The notes beneath the pieces were generated by a model. It had not been told where the DNA came from and ran no database searches. It saw only the letters and a program-made list of their open reading frames with translations. From contig CANMCD010000002.1 in assembly GCA_947496185.1 (NCBI GenBank), positions 248,001 through 312,000 of the forward strand: a stretch of 64,000 nt of DNA. The letters run 5' to 3'. Numbering within the stretch: the stretch's first letter is position 1; each line of letters opens with the position of its first letter. Shown here piece after piece: positions 18,159-26,402 of this stretch. The position numbers and the translations under genes were made by a program. This stretch comes from an uncultured Tenacibaculum sp. Lineage in GTDB: Bacteria; Bacteroidota; Bacteroidia; Flavobacteriales; Flavobacteriaceae.

Positions 18159-18819
18159 TCACCCCACCAATTACTTTTTTATCCTTTAAAACCTCTGGTT
18201 TTCCTTTGTAAAATATAGATCCTCCAAAAGAAACCTTAGCGTCTAATATTTCACCCGATTGTACTTCCGCTTTTGCTCCTGAACCTGCTCGAATAACACT
18301 CATGTTTGTTACTGCTAGTTTATAGCCATGATAATTTGCCCCTAAGTCAACATTTATATGTTGGTTTTTTGTCGTACCTGATAATTTTACAACCGCCCCT
18401 GAAGTACTTTTTACTTTCAGATGTTTACTAGTAACCACCATATTAATAAAAGCGCCTTCTTGGGCTTTAACTTCAGCTTTTATTTGATTTAAATCCTGAC
18501 ATGTAATAATTGCGCCTTCATTCGCATCAATCACATCTATATCATTTTTATAGTACAAGGTAATTTTTACTTTACCGTCAGCAGTTGTTTCAGGAAAAGA
18601 AAGAAGTATTTTTAGTTTTTCGTTTTCTGCTTTGATTTTTACTTTATTCGCTTTTTCTCCTTTTACAATTGCTTTATTTTCGTTCGATTTCACTAGCTGA
18701 ACATCAATACCATTATAGACCTTTAAAATTTTAAAGCTCCCCAACTCTTTTATAGTCTCATTCTGGCAAAAAGCAATGGTTTTTGTCAAGAACAAAACTA
18801 TTAATACATACTGTTTCAT
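18142..18819 (-). CDS. GIN-domain (DUF2807) exported protein
   Basis: Starting at 18819 (MKQYVLIVLFLTKTIAFCQ) gives 225 residues with a proper signal peptide; a start 30 bp upstream would put ten odd residues before it. The mature part (FKILKVYNGIDVQLVKSNENKAIVKG, then repeated short strands to GGSIFYKGKPEVLKDKK) is the head-GIN fold of DUF2807, a right-handed beta-helix-like domain of envelope proteins in Bacteroidota. Its function is not established. It sits between rnr and tatA, each with its own signals. Confidence 0.85.
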   Translation of the reverse strand: MKQYVLIVLFLTKTIAFCQNETIKELGSFKILKVYNGIDVQLVKSNENKAIVKGEKANKVKIKAENEKLKILLSFPETTADGKVKITLYYKNDIDVIDANEGAIITCQDLNQIKAEVKAQEGAFINMVVTSKHLKVKSTSGAVVKLSGTTKNQHINVDLGANYHGYKLAVTNMSVIRAGSGAKAEVQSGEILDAKVSFGGSIFYKGKPEVLKDKKVIGGVIEPRR

Positions 18820-18932
18820 TTTTATAAAATTTAAAAATCTTATAATCAATAAATTATAAAACTTTATACTTATTTGGTTTCAATAATTGTACCAATTATA
18901 AACATTTTATTCTACACAATAGTATTTAGGGG

Positions 18933-21131
18933 TTAAAAACTTACCAAATCAAAGTCTAGATGTTTACGTTCTAAGTCAGTATTTTTCACTTTAACAACGA
19001 CATTATCTCCTAACTGAATACTATTTTGTGTGGATTGACCAATAACAGCATATTGTTTTTCATCATAGATATAATAATCGTCTTTTATGTCTTTAATTCG
19101 AACCATTCCTTCACATTTATTAGAGGTAATTTCAACATAAATTCCCCATTCTGTTACCCCAGAAACAACGCCTTCAAATTCTTGATCTTTATGATCTTCC
19201 ATATATTTAACTTGCATATACTTGATAGAATCTCTTTCTGCTTTTGAGGCCAATTCTTCCATTTTTGAAGAATGTTTACATCTATCTTCAATTTCGTTAG
19301 CGTCTACAGACTTTCCACCATCTAAATAATGTTGCAAAAGACGATGTGTCATCACATCTGGATACCTTCGTATGGGTGATGTGAAGTGTGAATAATAATC
19401 AAAAGCCAAACCATAATGTCCAAGATTATGTGTGGTGTATTCTGCTTTGCTCATCGATCGAATCGTTAGGGTTTCTACCATATTGGCTTCTCCTTTACCG
19501 TGAACATCCCTTAATAGTTTATTCAAACTTTTGGAAATACTTTGTCTATTATCCGTATTAATTTTATAGCCAAACTTACCTACAATATTCTGTAAAGAAG
19601 CTAGTTTTTCATCATCTGGCTCGTCGTGAACGCGGTAAACAAAAGTTTTTTTGGTTGGTTTTCCTTTATGAAAACCTATAAATTCAGCAACTTTTCTATT
19701 GGCTAATAACATGAATTCTTCAATCAGTTTATTAGCATCTTTTGACTCTTTAAAAAATACGCCTGTTGGGTAATTTTCTTCATTTAAATGAAACTTAACT
19801 TCAACTTTATCAAAAGAAATAGCTCCTTCACTCATACGTTTTTTTCGCAGAATTTTGGCCAAATCATCAAGTGTAAGAATGGCATTAACAATCGATTGGT
19901 CTACGCTGTATTCTTTGCCTGTTAAAGATATATCTGAAGGAACTACATTGGTTTTTGATTCAATAATAGCTTGGGCCTCTTCGTAAGCGAAACGATGATC
20001 AGAATACGTAACCGTTCTACCAAACCATTGATTGACAATCTGTGCTTTTTTATTGATTTCAAAAACTGCAGAGAAGGTCAGTTTTTCTTCGTGAGGTCGT
20101 AAAGAACAAACACCGTTTGATAACATTTCTGGCAGCATAGGTACCACACGATCTACCAAATATACTGAGGTTGCCCTACTATAAGCTTCATCGTCAAGTA
20201 TCGTTTTGGGCTGTACATAGTGAGAGACGTCTGCAATATGAATACCAATTTCATAATTGCCATTATCAAGCTCCGTAAAAGATAAAGCATCATCAAAGTC
20301 TTTAGCATCTTTTGGATCGATGGTAAATGTCAAATCTCCACGCATATCTCTCCTTTTAACTACCTCTTCTTTAGTGATTTCAATCGGCAGTTCTTTGGCT
20401 TCATTGGTTACTACATCTGTAAACTCATGTGGTAAGCCATATTCTAGTAAGATGGAATGTATTTCTGTATCATGCTCTCCTGGTTTTCCTAAAACTTGTG
20501 TTATTTTTCCAAAAGGGTTTTTTGATTTCTCTGGCCAGTCTGTAATTTTTGCCAATACTTTTTCTCCGTGTTTTGCACCGTCTATTTTACTTAATGGTAT
20601 AAAAATATCAGCATACATCTTTGGGCTATCTGGTAAAACAAAACCAAAATTTTTACTTAGCTGAAGTACACCGACAAATTCAGTTTTTGATCGTTCAACT
20701 ATTTCTATTACATCGGCTTCAATTTTTTTACTTCGTTTTCTTTTATAGATATAGGCTTTGACAATGTCGTCTTGTAATCCTTTACCTAAATTTAAAGAAG
20801 GTACAAAGATGTCTTCTTCAAAATCTTCACAAATGAAATAAGCATTTCCATTGGAAGTAACATCAAGCTTTCCTATATGATATTTTCTATCTTTATTCAC
20901 TTGATATTTGCCTCTTTCTACTTCTATGATTTTTTTTCGAGCCTTTAATTCTTCTAGCTTTCTAATGATTTTTGTTCTTCCTTCTGTATGGGTGATACCT
21001 AATTTAGCTGCTATTTGCTTGTAATTAAACTGTTTGGTATCATCACTCTTTAATATATCAAAAATGTTTCGGGTCAAATTTTTAATATTTTTTCCCCTAC
21101 TTTTATTGAATTTCTTCTTTCTAGTCATCAA
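18933..21131 (-). CDS. rnr: Ribonuclease R
   Basis: A 732-residue protein with the full RNase R order. It has a basic N-terminus, a winged-helix region (about residues 20-75), cold-shock domains (about 75-225), the RNB catalytic domain with DPKDAKDFDDALSF (metal-binding aspartates near residue 270) and a C-terminal S1 domain (FEGVVSGVTEWGIYVEI, about 645-730). It degrades structured RNA 3' to 5' in mRNA and rRNA turnover. The start MMTRKKK is the first in frame. No C-terminal Lys-rich tail is present. Confidence 0.96.
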   Translation of the reverse strand: MMTRKKKFNKSRGKNIKNLTRNIFDILKSDDTKQFNYKQIAAKLGITHTEGRTKIIRKLEELKARKKIIEVERGKYQVNKDRKYHIGKLDVTSNGNAYFICEDFEEDIFVPSLNLGKGLQDDIVKAYIYKRKRSKKIEADVIEIVERSKTEFVGVLQLSKNFGFVLPDSPKMYADIFIPLSKIDGAKHGEKVLAKITDWPEKSKNPFGKITQVLGKPGEHDTEIHSILLEYGLPHEFTDVVTNEAKELPIEITKEEVVKRRDMRGDLTFTIDPKDAKDFDDALSFTELDNGNYEIGIHIADVSHYVQPKTILDDEAYSRATSVYLVDRVVPMLPEMLSNGVCSLRPHEEKLTFSAVFEINKKAQIVNQWFGRTVTYSDHRFAYEEAQAIIESKTNVVPSDISLTGKEYSVDQSIVNAILTLDDLAKILRKKRMSEGAISFDKVEVKFHLNEENYPTGVFFKESKDANKLIEEFMLLANRKVAEFIGFHKGKPTKKTFVYRVHDEPDDEKLASLQNIVGKFGYKINTDNRQSISKSLNKLLRDVHGKGEANMVETLTIRSMSKAEYTTHNLGHYGLAFDYYSHFTSPIRRYPDVMTHRLLQHYLDGGKSVDANEIEDRCKHSSKMEELASKAERDSIKYMQVKYMEDHKDQEFEGVVSGVTEWGIYVEITSNKCEGMVRIKDIKDDYYIYDEKQYAVIGQSTQNSIQLGDNVVVKVKNTDLERKHLDFDLVSF

Positions 21132-21499
21132 TCGATCATCTTATTAAGTTATTACCAAAGTACAAATAATATTCTTCTCATTTAAATAACGTTGGTATTT
21201 AATAATTATTTACCTGATTTTAATTTGTAAATAAAAACATCATAGTAATGATAGTAAGGTTTTATAGTCCTACTATTTCAAAAACTACCTAGTAACCTTA
21301 CTGATAAATGGAAACATAATTTAGGGTAGTAATAGTTCAAAAAAAACAATAAAACCTTAATTAACAACATATTAACTAAAAACACTTTTTTACTCCTCTT
21401 GATCTGTTATTTTTTTATTAAAAAAAAGTTAAATAAAAACCAAAATTAGTGTAACACATCAATAATTTACACGTCTATAAAGACAAAAAAGGATTAGAA
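21132..21499. other. AT-rich gap upstream of rnr and the small membrane gene
   Basis: This gap separates the divergent rnr and 21500 genes. It is very AT-rich and contains no clear gene, terminator or strong promoter pair that I can place. Confidence 0.4.
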
Positions 21500-21667
21500 A
21501 TGAAAAACATCAAACGAATTGTAGCTCTTTTTTTGTTGATTTTTATAGTCGGTATTATTATTCTTATAGTCAACATACAGTTACTTCTAAGTAACCCCAT
21601 CAGTAAACAACCGATGAAAAAAGAAGTTATAAGATATTATTATAAAAATACCTTAAGTAATAAATAA
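21500..21667 (+). CDS. Small single-span membrane protein (55 aa)
   Basis: ATG at 21500 is preceded by AAAAAAGGA at a good distance for a ribosome binding site, which is unusual in this genome. The 55 residues start MKNIKRIVALFLLIF, form one strong membrane helix (about 7-30) and end in a basic, Tyr-rich tail (EVIRYYYKNTLSNK). It lies alone in a 1.3-kb AT-rich gap. The positive-inside pattern and the ribosome binding site support it being real; the function is unknown. Confidence 0.55.
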   Translation: MKNIKRIVALFLLIFIVGIIILIVNIQLLLSNPISKQPMKKEVIRYYYKNTLSNK

Positions 21668-22425
21668 TATCAATTTACACATTACACGCTACTTGTATTA
21701 AGGCAAAAACAGCTATTGTAAAAATGACACTTTTCTTATTTCTTTCGTAACTTAATAAAGTTACTTTTAATACTTAAATACTTTCAAACTCAAGATGAGT
21801 TCATTTTAAAAAGTCTCTCTAAAGAAGTATTTTTACTGTATTTCTTTCTCTACTCTTTATAGGTTCGTTTTTTTACGAGAAAACTAGTAATCAAAAATTA
21901 GGTTATCAACACATATATTATATTAAATAAAAAGATTTAAAAATTTTAAAAAAAGAAAATGATTATAATAGCTTGTGAATAGTTGGAGTAAAAAGTGTAT
22001 TTATTTATTGTTTTTGTCACTTATTAAAAGCTATTAACAACAACTTATGTAAAAAATAGCCTTAAAATCAAGAAACTAATTATAGTTATTAACAAGTGTA
22101 AAAATGAAAGTTCACAAAATAACTGTAATTAGATTTTTGAAATTGCTTGTCAAAAACTAGTAGATTTTTTGTTGATAAATGTTTACTAAAAACTAAAAAA
22201 AAAACTTGCATTATTTAAGCTAGTTCTTGTATTGAAAAAAAAGCTTAGAAAAGCAAAAATATTTTTCAAAATATACCAATAGTTCTCAACAATTAGCTAA
22301 CTAGTTATAAGTACTTATGTATAAAGCCTTTTACTGTAATCCATAAAAATATGTGTTAATTAATGGTTGATAACCGTTAATAACTGTATTTTTGTAGGTA
22401 TCAACATAATTAAAATCAATATTTT
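21668..22425. other. AT-rich gap with clustered DnaA-box-like sequences; candidate replication origin
   Basis: The 758-bp gap holds TTATCAACA at 21903-21911 and inverted at 22170-22178, TTATTAACA at 22086-22094, and TTATCAACC inverted at 22365-22373. All are one or two bases from the DnaA box TTATCCACA. Long A/T runs lie between them. The neighbouring parS-like sites 7-10 kb away make an origin region plausible. dnaA is not in the window and no skew was computed. Confidence 0.4.
22367..22394 (+). promoter_or_regulatory. Promoter for rpiB
   Basis: TTG at 22367-22369 is followed after 17 bases by TATTTTTG at 22387-22394, close to the Bacteroidota -33/-7 consensus, about 30 bp before the rpiB ATG. 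Confidence 0.5.
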
Positions 22426-22857
22426 ATGACAATTGCTATTGGTAATGATCATGCAGGAACGGAATATAAGTTTGAAATTATAGAACTTTTAGAAGAATTA
22501 GGACATAAAGTTATCAATTTTGGTACTAATACAGGAGATAGTATGGATTATCCCGATACGATTCATCCGACAGCAGAAGCCGTTGAAACTGGGCAGGCAG
22601 CAATGGGAATAATTTTGTGTGGAAGTGGAAATGGTGCACAAATGACTGCAAATAAACATCAAGGTGTTAGAGCAGCTTTATGTTGGAATAATGAGTTGGT
22701 TGCATTGACACGTCAACATAACAATGCTAACATATTAACAATTCCTGCTCGTTTTGTTTCGTTACAACAAGCTTTAGGTTTTGTGAAAGTGTTTTTATCA
22801 ACTGATTTTGAAGGAGGTAGACATGAAAATAGAGTAGGTAAAATTGCATGTAATTAA
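22426..22857 (+). CDS. rpiB: Ribose-5-phosphate isomerase B
   Basis: A 143-residue RpiB/LacAB protein. GNDHAGTEYK near the start carries the conserved Asp-His pair. GTNTGDSMDYPD and the active-site loop ILCGSGNGAQMTANKHQGVRA follow, with the catalytic Cys in LCGSG. HNNANILTIPARF is the conserved end motif. It interconverts ribose 5-phosphate and ribulose 5-phosphate in the pentose phosphate pathway. The next gene starts 3 bp after its stop, so the two form an operon. Confidence 0.96.
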   Translation: MTIAIGNDHAGTEYKFEIIELLEELGHKVINFGTNTGDSMDYPDTIHPTAEAVETGQAAMGIILCGSGNGAQMTANKHQGVRAALCWNNELVALTRQHNNANILTIPARFVSLQQALGFVKVFLSTDFEGGRHENRVGKIACN

Positions 22858-22860
22858 GAA

Positions 22861-23298
22861 ATGGTATTTGAAGTAAAAAATTTCGATGATTTAACAAAAA
22901 AAGAGCTATACGAAATACTTAGATTACGCTCTGAAGTTTTCGTTGTAGAGCAAGATTGTGTTTATCAAGATATAGATAATAAAGATTATAAAGCGCTTCA
23001 TGTGATAGGGAAAAAAGAAGGTAATATAATTGCTTATACTCGTTTATTTGATGGCGGAGACTATTTTGATACACCTAGTATTGGAAGAGTAGTAGTTAAA
23101 GAAGAGCAGCGAAAATATAAATATGGGCATCAGTTAATGGAGGCATCTATTGAAGCTATTCTTCAAAATTATGATAACTCAACCATTACTATTTCTGCGC
23201 AAAAATATTTGATAAAATTTTACGAAAACCTTGGCTTTAAAACGATAGGAGAAACGTATTTAGAGGATGGGATTCCTCATATTAGGATGATAAGATAA
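22861..23298 (+). CDS. GNAT acetyltransferase, ElaA type
   Basis: A 145-residue protein with the ElaA pattern: LYEILRLRSEVFVVEQDCVYQDIDNKD at residues 16-42, then IGRVVVKEEQRKYKYGHQLM (acetyl-CoA binding) and FYENLGFKTIGETYLEDGIPHI. Substrate unknown. It is coupled to rpiB by a 3-bp gap. Confidence 0.93.
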   Translation: MVFEVKNFDDLTKKELYEILRLRSEVFVVEQDCVYQDIDNKDYKALHVIGKKEGNIIAYTRLFDGGDYFDTPSIGRVVVKEEQRKYKYGHQLMEASIEAILQNYDNSTITISAQKYLIKFYENLGFKTIGETYLEDGIPHIRMIR

Positions 23299-23308
23299 TT
23301 GTGTAATG

Positions 23309-23332
23309 CATGTATCTTTTAAAAGATACATG
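23309..23332. terminator. Palindromic terminator between convergent genes
   Basis: CATGTATCTTTT followed directly by AAAAGATACATG forms a perfect 24-bp palindrome between the GNAT gene and the leftward ROK gene; it contains its own T- and A-runs. Confidence 0.7.
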
Positions 23333-23334
23333 TG

Positions 23335-24558
23335 TTATCCTAAATCAATCATTTGACAAGCTTTCAAAGCCAAACAGGCTCCTGCTTTTGATCCTAAATA
23401 CCTACCAAGAGAGGAAGTTTGTAAATCAAACTTTCCATTATTGGTGATTAATCTTGTTTTTCGTACTCCGATTTTAATAGGATCGATAAAAAATTCTTTA
23501 ACCATAACGTATTCTCCATCGATAACTACCAGTTCTGGATCGAATATATTTATAATATTTCCGATCGCTTCTCCTAATATAATACCTTGATTTTCAATTA
23601 ATTTTATAGAGAGTTCATCGCCTTTCAAAACAGCATCTAAAATATCATGATAGGTATACTCAGAAATTTTTTCTTTGGTAAAATATACTGATATTTCTCC
23701 TTTTAATAGGGCTTCTTTCAAATCTTCTAAAAGAGCATTTCCTCCAATCATCGTACCTAAACAGCCAGTTTTTCCACAGTCACAAAGTCTAGTTCCTTTA
23801 CGAAATTGTGTATGGTTAAAATTACCAGCAAAACCAGAACTACCTGTTATGATTTGTTTTTCGGATATGATACTTAGACCAAGAGATCTACTTATTTTGA
23901 TGACAAATACATTTTCTTTTCCTTTTGCAATTCCCATTGCTTGTTCTGCTATACTAATGGTTCTTGTGTCGTTATCCACAAAAACAGGAAGTCCTATTTT
24001 TTGTTGTAGGTGCAGCCTTAGTGATATATTTTCTGGTGAAAAAAAGGTAGTGATGGTTCCGTTTTTTTTCGTTACGTTAGGTGTACCAATTCCAATGGCA
24101 AGTATGGTTGATTTTGAAATATTACTTTCTTGTAAAGCTTCTTCAATAAAGAAAGTAATATTCTCTAACGTTTTTTTATCGTATGTTAATTTAAAATTTC
24201 TATTTACTTTTTCATAGTGTGTTTTTAAGTTTGTGTCAACAACACTTAGGTGGATAAACTGTGACAATATTTCTACACCAATAACAAAAAATTTATTTCT
24301 ATTAATAGTAAATCCATAAGGTCTTCTTCCATTGTAAGATGTTTTTTTTCCATCTTTAATTAGATAATCATCATTCATTAATTCTTTGATTATCTTGGTA
24401 CAAGCAGGAATACTTACATCAATCTTTTCAGCAATTTCAGGTATTGACATTGCTTCTTTAGATTTTGAAAGTAAGCGAATAATATATCGCTTATTATTCT
24501 CTTTTCTTCCTAGTACTCCATTTTCTATATCGGTATTTAATAAATTTAATTCTTCCAA
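23335..24558 (-). CDS. ROK-family transcriptional regulator
   Basis: A 407-residue NagC/XylR-type regulator. A winged helix-turn-helix lies at about residues 25-75 (MSIPEIAEKIDVSIPACTKII), then the ROK fold with GIGTPN, the nucleotide-loop region DNDT and the zinc motif CDCGKTGC (about 259-266). Such proteins sense a sugar or phosphosugar and repress nearby genes. It is the last gene of the leftward catabolic set, 69 bp after the third NTF2-like gene, and is the obvious local regulator. A conserved inverted repeat lies just upstream of it. Confidence 0.92.
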   Translation of the reverse strand: MEELNLLNTDIENGVLGRKENNKRYIIRLLSKSKEAMSIPEIAEKIDVSIPACTKIIKELMNDDYLIKDGKKTSYNGRRPYGFTINRNKFFVIGVEILSQFIHLSVVDTNLKTHYEKVNRNFKLTYDKKTLENITFFIEEALQESNISKSTILAIGIGTPNVTKKNGTITTFFSPENISLRLHLQQKIGLPVFVDNDTRTISIAEQAMGIAKGKENVFVIKISRSLGLSIISEKQIITGSSGFAGNFNHTQFRKGTRLCDCGKTGCLGTMIGGNALLEDLKEALLKGEISVYFTKEKISEYTYHDILDAVLKGDELSIKLIENQGIILGEAIGNIINIFDPELVVIDGEYVMVKEFFIDPIKIGVRKTRLITNNGKFDLQTSSLGRYLGSKAGACLALKACQMIDLG

Positions 24559-24576
24559 GAAAATATAATTTTTATT

Positions 24577-24620
24577 AAAGAGCGCTAAAATTACTGATTA
24601 TTATTAAACTAGCGCTTTTG
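24577..24620. promoter_or_regulatory. Inverted repeat between NTF2-like gene and ROK gene
   Basis: AGCGCTA (24581-24587) pairs with TAGCGCT (24610-24616), and the flanking AAAG/TTTT extends the stem to about 11 pairs with one wobble, around a 22-base loop. It may be a terminator/attenuator after the operon or an operator in front of the ROK gene. AGCGCT is itself palindromic, which would suit a dimeric regulator. Confidence 0.5.
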
Positions 24621-24627
24621 TTATTAC

Positions 24628-25641
24628 TTAATAATCAGACATTTCTTTCATTCTTTGTAAAACATCTAACCCCTGTTGATACAAATAGTAGAGCATATCA
24701 ATAAATACCCAGTTTTCAGCCAATTTATCATTTTCGCGTCTATAAATGTCTACTACACGCATGGCTGCTTTTGTATCGCTTTTTGGCAAGCCTAAAAAAC
24801 CTCCTTTGTTTTTATTATATAGGTTTGGCCAACCAAAAAAACCACAATAGTTTCCTTCAGCAAATCTGGCAATGTGGCCATTAAAGACTTTATCTGACAG
24901 GTTTTTTCTAAAAGGATATTGGTGTTGTTTTTGGTATCTTTCTATCGTATATGATGCGCCAATACCAGTAGGACCGTACCATATCATATCTTTTTTCCAA
25001 GTTTGTTCTAACAATGAAGGAGGACAATCGTCTTGTCCTGATTTATTAATGCTATCTAAATCATCAATCATTTTGTTAACAAGTGTTATGGTTTTGTTTG
25101 TTTCTTTAGGATCATTTTTACTCAAAAGTATTCCATCATGAGTTTTTGGTCCTGGATAAATAAAGGAGGTACCCGTCATTGGTGTTAAAGGATAACATCC
25201 TGCTTGTTCCATAATATTCAAGATATCTATGAAAATTGCTGTTTCTGCAATTTGGTTATTTGTTATTCTATGAAACTCTGCATAACGTATAAAAAGCATT
25301 TTTTTGGTAGGAAGTATTCCTAACCACGTTTCGTCAAACAAACCTAAAAGATTACCTACACTAACAACCCAAATTGAGTTTCCATTATCACAATCGTTTG
25401 CACCAGCAAAAAAGATATCTTCTCTTCGTTGTATTGGTGAAAAGGATTTACGTATGGGTTTCCAGAAGTTGTTTATTACTTCTTTTTGAGTAAAGAGTTC
25501 GTAAAAAGGATGTACGCCTCTCCAATGATAATTTTGAGTGGTGTATTTTTTTAATATGTTTTCTAACTTACTATCAGTAGCATTATCAAACTCTTGATAA
25601 TAGTTTCTAACTAACTGTTTTTCTTTTTGAAAATCAACCAT
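24628..25641 (-). CDS. NTF2/SnoaL-like tandem-domain protein (third paralogue)
   Basis: A 337-residue soluble protein with two NTF2/SnoaL-like halves (about 1-160 and 175-337). The second half carries MIWYGPTGIGASYTIERYQK, ARFAEGNYCGFFGWP, GFLGLPKSD, MRVVDIYRRENDKLAENWVFIDML. Nearly the same pattern occurs in the protein at 30400-31407, so the two are paralogues. SnoaL-like proteins act as cyclases, hydratases or isomerases on small hydroxylated or keto compounds. It lies 13 bp after the SDR gene. Role in the pathway inferred only. Confidence 0.85.
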   Translation of the reverse strand: MVDFQKEKQLVRNYYQEFDNATDSKLENILKKYTTQNYHWRGVHPFYELFTQKEVINNFWKPIRKSFSPIQRREDIFFAGANDCDNGNSIWVVSVGNLLGLFDETWLGILPTKKMLFIRYAEFHRITNNQIAETAIFIDILNIMEQAGCYPLTPMTGTSFIYPGPKTHDGILLSKNDPKETNKTITLVNKMIDDLDSINKSGQDDCPPSLLEQTWKKDMIWYGPTGIGASYTIERYQKQHQYPFRKNLSDKVFNGHIARFAEGNYCGFFGWPNLYNKNKGGFLGLPKSDTKAAMRVVDIYRRENDKLAENWVFIDMLYYLYQQGLDVLQRMKEMSDY

Positions 25642-25654
25642 AATCTTTTGTTGT

Positions 25655-26398
25655 TTATGTCAATGGTCTTCCTCCATCAACGGGAAAAACACATCCTGTT
25701 GAAAAAGTAAAGGATTCTACTATGTTAAGTAATGCTCGTGCGATATCTTCTGCTTCCGCGATTCTGCCTAATGGAGTTTTGTTACGTTGTTCGTCAATAT
25801 ATTCTTTTGGTAAGTGTTTGGCATATTCTCCATTAACCCATCCTGGAGATAAGGAGACAACCCTAATTTTAGGTGCCAATGCCCTTCCTAACGACATGGT
25901 CATAGAATCTATGGCGGCTTTTGACGCGCAATATGCAACATTACTGCCAACAGCTGTTCTTCCTGCAATGGAAGAGATGTTAACTATAATAGGGGTATTA
26001 GCCTTTGATAATTGATTTTTTAAGGCCCTGATACTAGCAAAAGCTCCTCTAAAATTAACTTGCATTATTTTATCGATCCATTCGTCTGTTAATCCATCTA
26101 AGTCTTCATGAACAATAGGCTTGGTAATTCCACAATTATTAACTAGTATATCTAAATGACCATAATTTTCTTCCACATACATGGCCATTTCATTGAGTTT
26201 ATTACTATCAGTAACAGAGGCTAGATAAACAGCATGTCCTTCGTTTTCTAAACTATCTAAAAGCTTATTAGCTCTTTCTTCTGCAACTTTTAATTCATTG
26301 ATGATAATTTTATAACCATGTTTGGCAAGGAATCTACAAATTTCAGATCCTATACCTCCGCTTCCTCCTGTAATTAAAGCTGTTTTAATTGTCTTCAT
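25655..26398 (-). CDS. Short-chain dehydrogenase/reductase
   Basis: A 247-residue classical SDR: cofactor motif TGGSGGIGSE (residues 10-19), NNCG in place of the usual NNAG, the active-site Ser in NISSIAGR and YCASK (Tyr-x3-Lys). It ends PVDGGRPLT, the usual 'DGG' end. It oxidises or reduces an alcohol/ketone with NAD(P). It is 4 bp from the symporter gene and 13 bp from the last NTF2-like gene, so it belongs to the catabolic set. Confidence 0.93.
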   Translation of the reverse strand: MKTIKTALITGGSGGIGSEICRFLAKHGYKIIINELKVAEERANKLLDSLENEGHAVYLASVTDSNKLNEMAMYVEENYGHLDILVNNCGITKPIVHEDLDGLTDEWIDKIMQVNFRGAFASIRALKNQLSKANTPIIVNISSIAGRTAVGSNVAYCASKAAIDSMTMSLGRALAPKIRVVSLSPGWVNGEYAKHLPKEYIDEQRNKTPLGRIAEAEDIARALLNIVESFTFSTGCVFPVDGGRPLT

Positions 26399-26402
26399 TT
26401 TC

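Noticed and set aside
23335-24558. ROK protein as a sugar kinase (glucokinase)
   Set aside because: It has an N-terminal winged helix-turn-helix and is ~100 residues longer than ROK kinases.
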